Counted from the stretch's first letter, positions 47,169 through 56,488 are shown. The stretch is 64,000 nucleotides of DNA from Sphingobium sp. OAS761 (GCF_024168485.1 NZ_JALJVY010000003.1:288342-352341), one strand, 5' to 3'. Program-made: numbers and translations. The notes: generated from the letters alone by a model not told the origin.

Positions 47169-48194
47169 ATGCCCATGCATTTTTTCTCCGACAATGCGAC
47201 TCCCGTCAGCCCATCTGTTTTCGCCGCGATGCAGGCTGCCGACCGCGAGGATCACGGCTATGACGGCGACGCTTGGACCGCGCGTCTGGACAGCGCCTTT
47301 TCTGACCTGTTTGAAACGCCGGTCAGCGCATTGTGGGTGGCGACGGGCACGGCTGCGAACAGCATCGCGCTGGCCTGCCTCTGTCCGCCCTATGGTGCCA
47401 TCATCGCGCATGAGGAAGCGCATATCGCGGTGGACGAATGCGGTGCGCCCGGCTTCTTCACCCATGGCGCCGGCCTGATGACGCTGCCGGGAGAGGGCGC
47501 GAAACTGACGCCCGACGTCGTGAGCGCCCGGCTGAAGACAATCCGGGCCGACATACACCAAAGCCCTGCGCGGGCCATCAGCATCACCAACGCCACGGAA
47601 TATGGCCTGGTCTATACGCCGGCGGAGGTCGCGGCGCTGGGGATAGTCGCGCGCGACCATGGCCTTGGCTTCCATATGGACGGGGCACGGTTCGCCAATG
47701 CGATCGCCCATCTGGGATGCGCACCAGCCGACATGACGTGGCGGGCGGGCATCGATGCGTTGACATTCGGCTGCGTCAAGAATGGCGGGATGGCAGGCGA
47801 GGCCTTGCTCTTTTTCGGTCCCGGGCATGCCGCGCGCGCGGCCGAGGCGGCCCGCTGGCGCAAGCGGTCGGGCCACCTTCTGTCGAAGGGGCGCTTTCTC
47901 GCCGCGCAGATACTGGCGATGATCGAGGACGGCCTGTGGCTGGACAATGCGCGCGCCGCGAACGCCGCGGCCCGATCGCTGGCGGATGGCGCGTCGGGGC
48001 GACTGCTGCATCCGGTCGAAGCCAATGAGGTGTTCCTCCGGCTGAGCCCGCAGGAAGCAGCCGGCCTGCGGGCGCAGGGCTTCGACTTTTACGACTGGGG
48101 CGAGGGAGCGGCACGGATCGTTACCAACTGGAGCCAGGACGCGGCATGTGTCGCGCCGCTGGCCCGCGCGCTGAACGCGCTGGCCCATGGCTGA
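47169..48194 (+). CDS. ltaE: Low-specificity L-threonine aldolase
   Basis: 341 residues of the fold-type I PLP family. It cleaves threonine and allo-threonine to glycine and acetaldehyde. The N-terminal FFSDNATPVSPSVF, the substrate-site histidine in HMDGARFANA, and the PLP lysine in FGCVKNGGMAGEA are clear. ATG 47169 or 47175. It overlaps the exporter gene by 8 bp, consistent with an amino-acid-metabolism operon. Confidence 0.93.
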   Translation: MPMHFFSDNATPVSPSVFAAMQAADREDHGYDGDAWTARLDSAFSDLFETPVSALWVATGTAANSIALACLCPPYGAIIAHEEAHIAVDECGAPGFFTHGAGLMTLPGEGAKLTPDVVSARLKTIRADIHQSPARAISITNATEYGLVYTPAEVAALGIVARDHGLGFHMDGARFANAIAHLGCAPADMTWRAGIDALTFGCVKNGGMAGEALLFFGPGHAARAAEAARWRKRSGHLLSKGRFLAAQILAMIEDGLWLDNARAANAAARSLADGASGRLLHPVEANEVFLRLSPQEAAGLRAQGFDFYDWGEGAARIVTNWSQDAACVAPLARALNALAHG

Positions 48195-49086
48195 GGCCGA
48201 AGAGCGGGGCGGCGTCATCCTGCCCTTTCTTCTCGTCACCCTGATCTGGAGTTCGACCTGGATCGTCATCCGCGACCAGCTCGGCAGCGTGCCGCCCAGC
48301 TGGTCGGTCTGCTATCGCTTCCTGCTGGGCGGCATCGTCATGGCGGCCTTTGCCCGGCTGCGCGGCGTGCCGTTGAACATCGGCCGTTCCGGCCTGCTGT
48401 TCGCCGGCATTTTGGGGACGGCGCAATTCGTCCTGAATTTCAATTTCGTCTACCGAGCCGAACAATATCTGACATCCGGCGTGGTGTCGGTGATCTACGC
48501 CATGTTGCTGATTCCCAATTCGGTGCTGGCCTTCCTTCTTTTTCGCCAGCCGGTCGGTCGCGCCTTCATCATCGGTTCGGCGGTCGCGACCAGCGGCATC
48601 GTCATGATGCTGGTGCACGAATATCGCGCCGCGCCGGTCACGCCAGACCAGGTCCTGCTTGGGGCGGGCCTGACGCTTGCCGGATTGATGAGCGCGTCGT
48701 CCGCGAACATCATGCAGGGAATGCAGATCGCGCGACGGCTGCCGATGGTGGCGGTGCTGGCCTGGGCCATGCTGATCGGCGCGACGATCGACGCCGCCTT
48801 TGCCTGGGCCACGGTCGGTCCGCCGGTGGTGGACATGCGGCCGGGTTATCTGATGGGCATCGGCTGGCTCGGCATTGCCGGATCGGTCATCACCTTCCCG
48901 CTCTATTTTCGCCTGATCCAGCGCCTTGGCCCGGGTCGTGCGGCCTACAGCAGCGTGCTGATCCCGATTGTCGCGATGCTGATCTCGACCGTCGTAGAGG
49001 GCTATCGCTGGACCGGCTTCGCCGCGCCCGGTGCGCTGCTCGCAGTGGCGGGCATGATCATCGCCCTGCGCGCCAAATCGGCCTAG
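48187..49086 (+). CDS. EamA/DMT superfamily transporter
   Basis: 299 residues with about ten hydrophobic helices arranged as two EamA repeats (GVILPFLLVTLIWSSTWIVI; later TLAGLMSASSANIMQGMQIA). Members export amino acids, metabolites or drugs. The overlap with the threonine aldolase gene hints at amino acid or aldehyde-related export, but the substrate is unproven. It ends 4 bp inside a convergent small gene. Confidence 0.92.
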   Translation: MAEAEERGGVILPFLLVTLIWSSTWIVIRDQLGSVPPSWSVCYRFLLGGIVMAAFARLRGVPLNIGRSGLLFAGILGTAQFVLNFNFVYRAEQYLTSGVVSVIYAMLLIPNSVLAFLLFRQPVGRAFIIGSAVATSGIVMMLVHEYRAAPVTPDQVLLGAGLTLAGLMSASSANIMQGMQIARRLPMVAVLAWAMLIGATIDAAFAWATVGPPVVDMRPGYLMGIGWLGIAGSVITFPLYFRLIQRLGPGRAAYSSVLIPIVAMLISTVVEGYRWTGFAAPGALLAVAGMIIALRAKSA

Positions 49087-49238
49087 CGCCGCGCCGCAGG
49101 GTCATAGGCGCGCTTGGCAAGATTGACCCGGTCGATGAGGCTGGCGAGCGGCGGCGGCGCGAAGCTGACAGGCGTGGGCACGGACAGGCTGTTAATCCGG
49201 TGGCCAAGCGCGATGACGGTGGTTTCGATGCTGTCCAT
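49083..49238 (-). CDS. Small hypothetical protein
   Basis: 51 residues from ATG 49238 (MDSIETTVIALGHRINSLSV), which follows AGGGAAG by 5-6 nt. The sequence has an amphipathic N-terminal half and proline-rich middle (PTPVSFAPPPLASL), ending in RAYDPAARR. No known family. The start and ribosome site support it; the frame is open further upstream but is of poor composition. Confidence 0.55.
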   Translation of the reverse strand: MDSIETTVIALGHRINSLSVPTPVSFAPPPLASLIDRVNLAKRAYDPAARR

Positions 49239-49327
49239 GACGCTTCCCTGTTCGTGGCGCCCCCCGTCTCCTCGCGCTTTTTCGGTTAATAAAGCGTAAG
49301 AAATCGGCGGATGTGCGCCGAACCGAA

Positions 49328-50131
49328 TCACCCCTGCGACAGGCAGTCGGCCAGCCCCTGCGCAAAGGTGGAAAAACGCGGTCGCCAGCCCAGCACCCGC
49401 TTGGCCCGACCGTTGGCGACACGGCGGTTTTCCGAATAAAAGCCGCGCGCCATGGGCGAAAGCCCCGCCTCGTCCAATGTCCGTAGCGGCGGCCAGGGCT
49501 TCGACAGCAGGTCGCACGCCGCTTCGATCACCCGGTTCTGCGAACAGGGCAGGTCATCGGCAAGATTATAGACGCCCGGCGGCCCAGCGAAGGATGCGAC
49601 GATGCCGCCGACGATATCGTCGACATGGACGCGGCTGAATATCTGCCCCGGCAGGTCGATGCGATGCGCGCGCCCTTCCCGCACCCGGTCGAGCGCCGAC
49701 CGGCCGGGACCGTAGATGCCTGGCAGGCGAAAACGGCACATGCCGGGGCGAAGCGCGCCCCAGGCCACATCGGCTTGCGCCCGGGCGGCGCGGCGACCCA
49801 GGCCGACCGGGCTGGCTTCGTCGACCCAGGCGCCTGCCGCGTCGCCGTAGACGCCGGTGGAGGACAGGTAGCCCGTCCAGATCGCCGGCGCAGCGGCTAT
49901 CGCAGCGCCAAATCGAACGAGCACCGGATCGGTGTCGCCCTGGGGCGGGACGGAAGAGAGGATATGGCTGGCCTGCGCGATCGCGGCGCGAACGGCCCCA
50001 TCGTCATCGAAGGCGAGCGCATCGGCATCGGCAGCACGGCGGACGCTCGTGATCTGCCAGCCATCGGCCCGCAATCGAGAGGCGAGCCGCGACGCCGTGT
50101 AGCCCAGCCCCAGGATCAGCATATGGGGCAT
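49328..50131 (-). CDS. SDR-type NAD(P)-dependent epimerase/dehydratase-like protein
   Basis: 267 residues of the YeeZ-like atypical SDR group. The nucleotide-binding loop is LGLGYTASRLASRLRADGW, followed by the active-site-like SSTGVYGDAAGAWVDE region and VHVDDIVGGIVASF. Substrate unknown. It is downstream of sufA (11-bp gap) on the same strand, so it might be at the end of the suf transcript. Confidence 0.85.
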   Translation of the reverse strand: MPHMLILGLGYTASRLASRLRADGWQITSVRRAADADALAFDDDGAVRAAIAQASHILSSVPPQGDTDPVLVRFGAAIAAAPAIWTGYLSSTGVYGDAAGAWVDEASPVGLGRRAARAQADVAWGALRPGMCRFRLPGIYGPGRSALDRVREGRAHRIDLPGQIFSRVHVDDIVGGIVASFAGPPGVYNLADDLPCSQNRVIEAACDLLSKPWPPLRTLDEAGLSPMARGFYSENRRVANGRAKRVLGWRPRFSTFAQGLADCLSQG

Positions 50132-50142
50132 GGCAACCCCTC

Positions 50143-50502
50143 TTAAACCGTGAAGCTCTCGCCGCAGCCGCAGCTGCCCTTGGCATTGGGGTTGTTGAAG
50201 ACGAAACCGGCGGTGAAGTCATCCTCCACCCAGTCCATGGTAGAACCGACCAGATAGAGCACCGACGCCCCGTCAATGTAGAAGGTGCCGCCGGGCGTCT
50301 CGATCTTCTCGTCGAACTTCGCCTCTTCCGTCACATAGTCGACCGAATAGGCCAGACCCGAACAGCCGCGCTTGGGCGTGGAAAGCTTGACGCCGATGGT
50401 GCCTTCAGGCGCCTGGCGCATCAGGTCGGCTATGCGCTGTTCGGCGCTCCCCGTCAGGATCACGGCGGCGGGACGGGCACGCGCTTTGCCTGCGGCGTTC
50501 AT
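50143..50502 (-). CDS. sufA: Iron-sulfur assembly A-type carrier protein
   Basis: 119 residues from ATG 50502. The HesB/IscA/SufA signature cysteines are C52 (TPKRGCSGLAYSVDY) and the C-terminal CGCGESF pair. It receives clusters from the SufBCD scaffold and passes them to apo-enzymes. Two nucleotides separate its start from the Cys-rich microprotein stop. ErpA-like function is an alternative label, but the operon context favours SufA. Confidence 0.94.
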   Translation of the reverse strand: MNAAGKARARPAAVILTGSAEQRIADLMRQAPEGTIGVKLSTPKRGCSGLAYSVDYVTEEAKFDEKIETPGGTFYIDGASVLYLVGSTMDWVEDDFTAGFVFNNPNAKGSCGCGESFTV

Positions 50503-50504
50503 GA

Positions 50505-50678
50505 TCAAGACCCCACTTTCACAACTTGGTGCCAACCACTTCCTTTGCATGACGAACATGCACCAGTGTGCTTACAGACTGAGCAGCGTGTTCCTGCACA
50601 AATGTGGCACTTACCCGTATTATTGCATAGGCGGCATGCGACAACGACGGGCTCCGAATCGTTCTTAAAGCCGACCAT
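50505..50678 (-). CDS. Cysteine-rich zinc-ribbon-like microprotein inside the suf operon
   Basis: 57 residues with eight cysteines as four CxxC motifs: C15/C18 (CRLC), C24/C27 (CHIC), C32/C35 (CSVC) and C41/C44 (CSSC). The repeats with following TG or GSG resemble the DnaJ zinc-finger domain, which also has four CxxCxGxG elements. ATG 50678 overlaps the upstream stop (TGATG), so it is translationally coupled to sufT, and the stop lies 2 nt before sufA. G+C is about 51% by hand count, visibly lower than neighbouring genes. A metal or cluster binding role is inference; I do not know this gene in standard suf operons. Confidence 0.7.
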   Translation of the reverse strand: MVGFKNDSEPVVVACRLCNNTGKCHICAGTRCSVCKHTGACSSCKGSGWHQVVKVGS

Positions 50679-51139
50679 CACAACATTCCCAGTTCCAGCT
50701 TCGCCTCGTCGCTCATCTTCTGGGGGTCCCAGGGCGGGTCCCAGACCAGATTGACTTCGGCGTCGCCCACGCCCGGCACCGCACCGACGCGCATCTCCAC
50801 TTCGCCAGGCATGGATTCGGCGACGGGGCAATGCGGCGTCGTCAGCGTCATCGTGACGACGACATGGCCTTCGTTCACGTCCACGCCATAGATGAGGCCG
50901 AGATCGTAGATATTCACCGGGATTTCCGGGTCGTAAATATCCTTGAGTGCCTCGATCACCCCGTCATAGACATCGCCGCCCGGCTCGCCTGCCACGACCT
51001 CGGCGGGTTTCTGCGCCAGGAAGCCGTCCAGATAGTCGCGCTGGCGCTGGCCGGAAACCAGTGACTCGTCCACGCGCGCCTTGGGCGGCGCATCCACCGC
51101 TTCCACTTCCTCGACCATGATCTTCCGTTCGTCCATCAT
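50678..51139 (-). CDS. sufT: SUF system assembly factor, MIP18/PaaD-like domain
   Basis: 153 residues from ATG 51139 (or 51136), overlapping the sufS stop. After an acidic N-terminal extension the domain reads IEALKDIYDPEIPVNIYDLG, VTMTLTTPHCPVAESMPGEV and VNLVWDPPWDPQKMSDEAKL, standard for the DUF59/MIP18 family acting in iron-sulfur maturation. The conserved cysteine of TTPHCP is present. It is coupled at both ends by overlapping start and stop codons. Confidence 0.92.
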   Translation of the reverse strand: MMDERKIMVEEVEAVDAPPKARVDESLVSGQRQRDYLDGFLAQKPAEVVAGEPGGDVYDGVIEALKDIYDPEIPVNIYDLGLIYGVDVNEGHVVVTMTLTTPHCPVAESMPGEVEMRVGAVPGVGDAEVNLVWDPPWDPQKMSDEAKLELGML

Positions 51140-52341
51140 CCGAATATCTTCCTGACCCGCTCGATACCCTTCACCAGCGCCGCGACGTCGCTTTCGTCGC
51201 TGTAGATGCCGAAGCTGGCCCGGGCAGTCGCCTCGACGCCCAAATGGCGCATCAGCGGCTGCGCGCAATGATGGCCGGCCCGGATGGCGACGCCCGTTTC
51301 ATCCAATATGGTGCCGACATCGTGCGGATGCACCCCCTTCACCTCGAAGGACAGGATGCCCGCCGAATCGTCAGGCCCGAAGACGCGCACGCTGTTGAGG
51401 CTTTCGAGCGCCGTCCGCGCCTTGGCGACCAACGCACATTCATGGGCGTGGATCGTATCCAGGCCGATGGCCTGCACATAGTCGATCGCCGCCGACAGGC
51501 CGACCACGCCGACGATATGCGGCGTCCCCGCCTCAAACCGGGTCGGCGCGGGGGCATAGGTGGTCTTTTCGAACGTCACCTTGTCGATCATCGATCCCCC
51601 ACCCTGATAAGGCGGCATGACATCGAGCAGGTCCTTGCGCGCCCAGAGCACGCCGATGCCGGTCGGGCCGTAGAGCTTGTGCGCGGAAAAGACGTAGAAA
51701 TCGCAATCCAGCGCCCGCACGTCGACCGTGAGGCGCGGCACCGCCTGACAGCCGTCGATCAGGATCTTGGCGCCGACCATATGGGCGATGTCGGCGGCGC
51801 GGCGGCAATCCAGCACACTGCCCAGCACGTTAGACACATGGGCGAGCGCAACCATGCGATGCTGGGGCGTGATCATCGCACGCATCGCGTCGAGATCAAT
51901 CCGGCCGTCCTGGGTCAGCGGCACCACGTCAATCGACGCACCGACTTTCTCCGCAATAATCTGCCAGGGCACGATATTGCTGTGATGCTCCAGGCAAGAG
52001 AGCAGGATGCGGTCGCCAGCCTTGAGCTGCGTCCCCGCCCAGCATTGCGCGACGAGGTTGATGCCCTCGGTCGCGCCACGGACATAGACGATCTCGCTGT
52101 CGCTCGCCGCGCCGATGAAGCCCGCAACCTTCCGCCGCGCCGCTTCATAAGCCAGCGTCATGTTCGCCGATCGCTCATAGACGCCGCGATGGACCGTCGC
52201 ATAGTCCGGGCCATAGGCCCGGGCGATGGCGTCGATCACCGCATTGGGCTTCTGCGCGGTGGCAGCGCTGTCGAGATAGTGCCAGTTTCCGACGCCGGGA
52301 AAATCGTCGCGCAACCGCAGTCCTGAAGCGAGGGCGGTCAT
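51136..52341 (-). CDS. sufS: Cysteine desulfurase
   Basis: 401 residues, class II NifS-like. It mobilises sulfur from cysteine as a persulfide. The PLP lysine is in YVFSAHKLYGPTGIGVLW and the persulfide cysteine in RAGHHCAQPLMRHLG. The start ATG 52341 (MTALASGLRLRDDFPG) overlaps the sufD stop by 4 nt; the frame is open further upstream across sufD as a shadow. No SufE gene is adjacent in the window. Confidence 0.97.
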   Translation of the reverse strand: MTALASGLRLRDDFPGVGNWHYLDSAATAQKPNAVIDAIARAYGPDYATVHRGVYERSANMTLAYEAARRKVAGFIGAASDSEIVYVRGATEGINLVAQCWAGTQLKAGDRILLSCLEHHSNIVPWQIIAEKVGASIDVVPLTQDGRIDLDAMRAMITPQHRMVALAHVSNVLGSVLDCRRAADIAHMVGAKILIDGCQAVPRLTVDVRALDCDFYVFSAHKLYGPTGIGVLWARKDLLDVMPPYQGGGSMIDKVTFEKTTYAPAPTRFEAGTPHIVGVVGLSAAIDYVQAIGLDTIHAHECALVAKARTALESLNSVRVFGPDDSAGILSFEVKGVHPHDVGTILDETGVAIRAGHHCAQPLMRHLGVEATARASFGIYSDESDVAALVKGIERVRKIFG

Positions 52342-53090
52342 ACCAGCGTCTCCAGCTTGGCGAGTGCCGCGGCTTCGAGGCTGCCCTTGACCGCTTCGTC
52401 GGCCACATCGTCGAACACGCCGGCGACGAAGGCTTTCAGCAGCAGCGTCTTGGCCGTCGCCGGGTCCATGCCGCGCGAGGCCATGTAGAAGAGCGCCGCC
52501 TTGTCCAGTTCGCCTACGGTCGCGCCGTGCGCGCATTTGACGTCGTCGGCGTAAATTTCCAGTTCCGGTTTGGCATTGGCCGTGGCGGTGCGGTCCAGCA
52601 GCATCGCCTTTACCGACTGGAAAGCGTCGGTGCGCTGCGCGTCCCGGGCGACATTGATGCTGCCCAGATAACTGCCGGTGGCGTGCTGACCCAGGATCGA
52701 GCGGATCGTCTGCCCGCTGGTCGAATCCGGCTGCGCGTGGGTGACGCTGGTGACGATCTCCAGCGTCTGGTCGCCGCCGCCGATGATCGCCCCGTTCAAC
52801 TCGAAATGGGCGTTGCTGCCGAGCGTCACGGTAAAGGTAACGCGGCCCAGCTTGCCGCCGATGTTCAGCACATGGAAATCACACCGCGCACCGTCGGCGA
52901 GCGTGATCGCATAATCGTGCACAGCCGCCGCCCCGTCGGCGGCGTCCTGCAACAGATGGTGGCGCGCGCTCGCGCCCGCCGCCACGTCGATGCGGGTGGG
53001 CGCGGGGGCAGGCCATATGGTCGCCAGCGCATCCAGGTCGCTGTAGCGCCATTCTTCCGCCTTGCGGGTGGGAAGGGTCAGGGCGTTCAC
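52338..53090 (-). CDS. sufD: Fe-S cluster scaffold subunit SufD
   Basis: 250 residues, shorter than the enteric form (about 420) as is usual in sphingomonads, and retaining the beta-helix core. It forms the scaffold with SufB and SufC. Landmarks are KAEEWRYSDLDALATIWPAP, EIYADDVKCAHGATVGELDK and FYMASRGMDPATAKTLLLKA. Start GTG 53090, overlapping sufC by 4 nt. Confidence 0.93.
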   Translation of the reverse strand: MNALTLPTRKAEEWRYSDLDALATIWPAPAPTRIDVAAGASARHHLLQDAADGAAAVHDYAITLADGARCDFHVLNIGGKLGRVTFTVTLGSNAHFELNGAIIGGGDQTLEIVTSVTHAQPDSTSGQTIRSILGQHATGSYLGSINVARDAQRTDAFQSVKAMLLDRTATANAKPELEIYADDVKCAHGATVGELDKAALFYMASRGMDPATAKTLLLKAFVAGVFDDVADEAVKGSLEAAALAKLETLV

Positions 53091-53848
53091 GCGGTCACCA
53101 CCTCGGCCCCAAGAACCTCGGCATAGCCTTCGCGTTCCAGGTCCAACGCCAGTTCGGGGCCGCCCGACTTCACGATGCGGCCCCCGGCCAGCACATGCAC
53201 GAAGTCCGGCTTCACATAATCGAGCAGCCGCTGATAATGGGTGATGAGCAGCACCGCCTTGTCCGGTTTGCGCATGATCGCGTTGATCCCCGCGCCCACG
53301 ACCTTCAATGCGTCGATGTCGAGGCCGCTGTCGGTTTCGTCGAGGATCGCAAGCTTGGGATCGAGAATGCCCATCTGCACCATTTCGGCGCGCTTCTTCT
53401 CGCCGCCGGAAAAGCCGACATTCACCGGGCGCTTGAGCATGTCCATGTCGAGACCGAGCAAGGCGGCCTTTTCCTTCGCCAGCCGGATAAACTCGCCGCC
53501 GTTCAGTTCCTTCTCGCCGCGCGCGCGCTTCTGGCTGTTCAGGCTTTCGCGCAGGAATTGCAGGTTGGACACGCCCGGTATCTCGACCGGATACTGGAAG
53601 CCCAGGAACAGGCCGGCGGCGGCGCGTTCATGCGGGTCCAAACTGAACAAGTTCACACCGTCAAAGGAAGCCGTGCCGCCGGTCACTTCATAGTTTGGGC
53701 GGCCGCCCAGCGTATAGGCCAGCGTCGATTTGCCCGCGCCGTTCGGCCCCATGATCGCGTGGATTTCGCCCGCGTTGATAGAGAGCGACAGGCCTTTCAG
53801 GATCGCCTTGCCGTCGATTTCATTGGTGAGGTTCTCGATCGTCAGCAT
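53087..53848 (-). CDS. sufC: Fe-S assembly ATPase SufC
   Basis: 253 residues, ABC-type ATPase. Walker A IMGPNGAGKSTLAYTL, signature VGFSGGEKKRAEM and Walker B AILDETDSGLDIDAL are complete. It powers the SufBCD scaffold. The start ATG 53848 lies 17 nt after the stop of the unknown 165-residue gene, which interrupts the more usual sufB-sufC adjacency. Confidence 0.97.
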   Translation of the reverse strand: MLTIENLTNEIDGKAILKGLSLSINAGEIHAIMGPNGAGKSTLAYTLGGRPNYEVTGGTASFDGVNLFSLDPHERAAAGLFLGFQYPVEIPGVSNLQFLRESLNSQKRARGEKELNGGEFIRLAKEKAALLGLDMDMLKRPVNVGFSGGEKKRAEMVQMGILDPKLAILDETDSGLDIDALKVVGAGINAIMRKPDKAVLLITHYQRLLDYVKPDFVHVLAGGRIVKSGGPELALDLEREGYAEVLGAEVVTA

Positions 53849-53864
53849 TGCTTATCCCCGAAAA

Positions 53865-54362
53865 TCACTTGTTGTGCGCGCGCTGGAGCGTCCGCGCGGT
53901 CCAGAAGGCCATGTCGCGCACGTCGCCAGGCGCGGGGAACAGCGTGTCGATATGGCGCTTGATCGGCATATAAGGCCACCAGTCGGCGTCCGGTTCGGGC
54001 GCGCCCTTTTCCAGCACGCCGGTCACGAATTCGGTCACCGGACCCATGCGGGCGAGGTTGGGGGCCTTGGCCTTGTGGAAAGCCTTGTCGGTCTTCAGCT
54101 TCTCGGTGAAGGCGGCGTCGCCCTTCTCCAGCGCGGCACGGCATTCCGCCTGATAGGCGTCGAGATCGCCGAAATCCTTTGCTGCGCGGGTTTGAAGTTC
54201 GCCTTCCTCCAGCTCATAATCCTCGGTCAGGATGCGGATCGCGGCGGTCCATGACTGGCCATTGCCCACATCCTCCGCGAAATCCGCGAGTGCATCCTGA
54301 ATATCGTCTTCGTCGCTCAAGTTTCTTCGTCCTCTTAAGCCTAAATGTTCACTTCGCTTCAC
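53865..54362 (-). CDS. Hypothetical protein between sufB and sufC
   Basis: 165 residues from GTG 54362, which overlaps the upstream stop (GTGA); TTG 54320 (LSDEDDIQDAL) behind AAGAGGA is an alternative start. The protein is acidic at the N-terminus and helical in the middle (AFTEKLKTDKAFHKAKAPNL), with one cysteine and no signal or membrane span. C-terminal WWPYMPIKRHIDTLFPAPGD followed by FWTARTLQRAHNK is distinctive. I recognise no family. Operon position suggests a role in or regulation of SUF. Confidence 0.6.
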   Translation of the reverse strand: MKRSEHLGLRGRRNLSDEDDIQDALADFAEDVGNGQSWTAAIRILTEDYELEEGELQTRAAKDFGDLDAYQAECRAALEKGDAAFTEKLKTDKAFHKAKAPNLARMGPVTEFVTGVLEKGAPEPDADWWPYMPIKRHIDTLFPAPGDVRDMAFWTARTLQRAHNK

Positions 54363-54505
54363 AGCGAACGAAACATTCCCTCGGCGTCTCGGTACAATCC
54401 CATTTTGTCCAGTATTTCACCGGCGGCCTCATCATCGCCGGCAGCAAGGGCATTCTCAAACGCTTCGAGTAGCCCCACCGTGAACAAGCGTTCATTGACT
54501 GTCAT
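54359..54505 (-). CDS. Small MTVNERLF-type hypothetical protein
   Basis: 48 residues from ATG 54505 (MTVNERLFTVGLLEAFENAL). This is a short helical protein of a type that I recall in several sphingomonads and caulobacters, mostly unstudied. Start ATG 54505 is favoured over upstream TTG. It lies 13 nt after the sufB stop and overlaps the next gene start, so it is part of the suf transcript. Acidic and predicted helical; no function known. Confidence 0.6.
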   Translation of the reverse strand: MTVNERLFTVGLLEAFENALAAGDDEAAGEILDKMGLYRDAEGMFRSL

Positions 54506-54518
54506 GCCGGAGATCTCA

Positions 54519-56003
54519 TCACCCAACCGAACCCTCCAGCGAAATCCCCAGTAGCTTCTGCGCCTCAACGGCGAATTCCATCGGCAGTTGTTGCAGCACT
54601 TCCTTGGCGAAGCCGTTGACGATCAGGCTGACCGCGCTCTCCGCATCCAGCCCGCGCTGCATGGCGTAGAAAAGCTGGTCGTCGCTGATCTTGCTGGTCG
54701 TCGCCTCATGCTCGACCTGCGCTGAGGGATTGCGCACCTCGATATAGGGGACGGTGTGCGCGCCGCACTGGTCGCCCAGCAGCAAGCTGTCGCACTGGGT
54801 GAAGTTGCGCACGCCCTCCGCGCCGGGCGCCACGCGGACAAGGCCGCGATAGGTGTTGTTGGAGCGGCCGGCGCTGATCCCCTTCGACACGATCGTCGAG
54901 CGGGTGTTCTTCCCGTTGTGGATCATCTTGGTGCCGGTATCGGCCTGCTGCATGTTGTTGGTCAGCGCGACCGAGTAGAATTCGCCGACGCTGTTTTCGC
55001 CATTCAGCACGCAAGACGGATATTTCCAGGTGATGGCGCTGCCCGTCTCCACCTGCGTCCAGCTGACCTTGGAGTTGCGGCCCTGGCACAGCGCGCGCTT
55101 GGTCACAAAATTATAGATGCCGCCCTTGCCCTGCTCGTCGCCGGGATACCAGTTCTGGACCGTCGAATATTTGATCTCCGCATCGTCCAGCGCGACCAAT
55201 TCCACGACGGCGGCATGCAACTGGTTCTCGTCGCGCATCGGCGCGGTGCAGCCTTCCAGATAGCTCACATAGCTGCCCGCGTCCGCGACGATCAGGGTGC
55301 GCTCGAACTGGCCGGTATTCTCCGCATTGATCCGGAAATAGGTGCTGAGTTCCATCGGGCAGCGCACGCCCTTCGGGATGTAGACGAAGGTGCCGTCGGA
55401 AAAGACCGCGCAATTCAATGTCGCGAAATAATTGTCGTGCATCGGCACGACTTTCCCCAGCCACTTCTTGACCAGATCGGGATATTCGCGCACCGCCTCG
55501 CTGATCGAGCGGAAGATGACGCCCGCTTCCTCCAGTTCCTTGCGAAAGGTGGTGGCCACCGAGACGCTGTCGAATACCGCATCCACCGCCACCCTGCGGC
55601 TTCCCTTGACGCCGGCCAGCATTTCCTGCTCGGCAATGGGGATGCCCAGCTTCTGGTAGGTCGCCAATATTTCCGGGTCGACCTCGTCCAGACTGTTCAG
55701 CTCGGCCTTCTTCTTGGGCTCGGCGTAATAATAGGCGTCCTGATAGTCGATCGGCGGGACGTTGAGCTTCGCCCAGTCCGGCGCCTCCATCTTCTGCCAC
55801 ATGGCAAACGCCTTCAGCCGCCATTCCAGCAGCCATTCCGGCTCGTTCTTCTTGGCGGAAATGAAGCGGACGGTATCTTCGTTCAGCCCCTTGGGCGCGA
55901 AATCCTGCTCGATGGCCGACGACCAGCCATGTTCGTAGGTGGAGGCGCGGTCGGCGGCCTCCTGCGCTTCCTGGTTGCGAACGGTGGTAACGTCTTCGGT
56001 CAT
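54519..56003 (-). CDS. sufB: Fe-S cluster scaffold subunit SufB
   Basis: 494 residues, the standard length. It is the core scaffold of the SufBCD complex. The beta-helix core and cysteines in [20 protein letters not shown] and [20 protein letters not shown] match the family. The ATG 56003 overlaps the regulator stop by 4 nt. It begins the structural part of the operon. Confidence 0.97.
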   Translation of the reverse strand: MTEDVTTVRNQEAQEAADRASTYEHGWSSAIEQDFAPKGLNEDTVRFISAKKNEPEWLLEWRLKAFAMWQKMEAPDWAKLNVPPIDYQDAYYYAEPKKKAELNSLDEVDPEILATYQKLGIPIAEQEMLAGVKGSRRVAVDAVFDSVSVATTFRKELEEAGVIFRSISEAVREYPDLVKKWLGKVVPMHDNYFATLNCAVFSDGTFVYIPKGVRCPMELSTYFRINAENTGQFERTLIVADAGSYVSYLEGCTAPMRDENQLHAAVVELVALDDAEIKYSTVQNWYPGDEQGKGGIYNFVTKRALCQGRNSKVSWTQVETGSAITWKYPSCVLNGENSVGEFYSVALTNNMQQADTGTKMIHNGKNTRSTIVSKGISAGRSNNTYRGLVRVAPGAEGVRNFTQCDSLLLGDQCGAHTVPYIEVRNPSAQVEHEATTSKISDDQLFYAMQRGLDAESAVSLIVNGFAKEVLQQLPMEFAVEAQKLLGISLEGSVG

Positions 56004-56410
56004 GCCATTTCCCGGTTCAGGCTGGCAATGGTCATGCCCGCGAGCGCTTCGCGGATCGCATTGTTCGCCATGTTCATGTGCGGGCGCACGCGGCAGTCCG
56101 TTTCCAGATTGCAGTCATGCGCGCCCATTTCCGCGCAGGCGGTCATGGCGATCGGTCCTTCGACCGCCTCGACCACGTCGGCGAGCGTAATCGCCGCCGG
56201 CGGACGGCTCAGGCGCACGCCGCCGCCCGTACCCCGGCTCGATTCGAGCAGCCCGGCGGCCGACAAGCGGCTGACCAGCTTCTGCGCCGTAGGCAGCGGG
56301 ATGCCCGTTTCGGCGCTGAGCGTGGTCGCGTTCATTCGGGCGGCACCGCAGTGGCGCGCCGCGGCGCTCATCAATACCACGGCATAGTCAGCGAAACTCG
56401 ACAAGCGCAT
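56000..56410 (-). CDS. Rrf2 family SUF regulator, iron-sulfur sensing
   Basis: 136 residues with a winged helix (residues 7-60, [20 protein letters not shown] and [20 protein letters not shown]) and three cysteines C92, C100 and C106 for a cluster. It resembles IscR/SufR-type repressors, which sense cluster supply and repress the operon when clusters are plentiful. Transcription of the suf genes begins with this gene; a promoter to the right is likely but not pinned down. Confidence 0.9.
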   Translation of the reverse strand: MRLSSFADYAVVLMSAAARHCGAARMNATTLSAETGIPLPTAQKLVSRLSAAGLLESSRGTGGGVRLSRPPAAITLADVVEAVEGPIAMTACAEMGAHDCNLETDCRVRPHMNMANNAIREALAGMTIASLNREMA

Positions 56411-56488
56411 TGCGAACCATTCTCAAATCGGATCGATTCCGTCCGATTGCCCATGTGGTTCACCGCACCCCGGGAATCAAGCCTTTTT

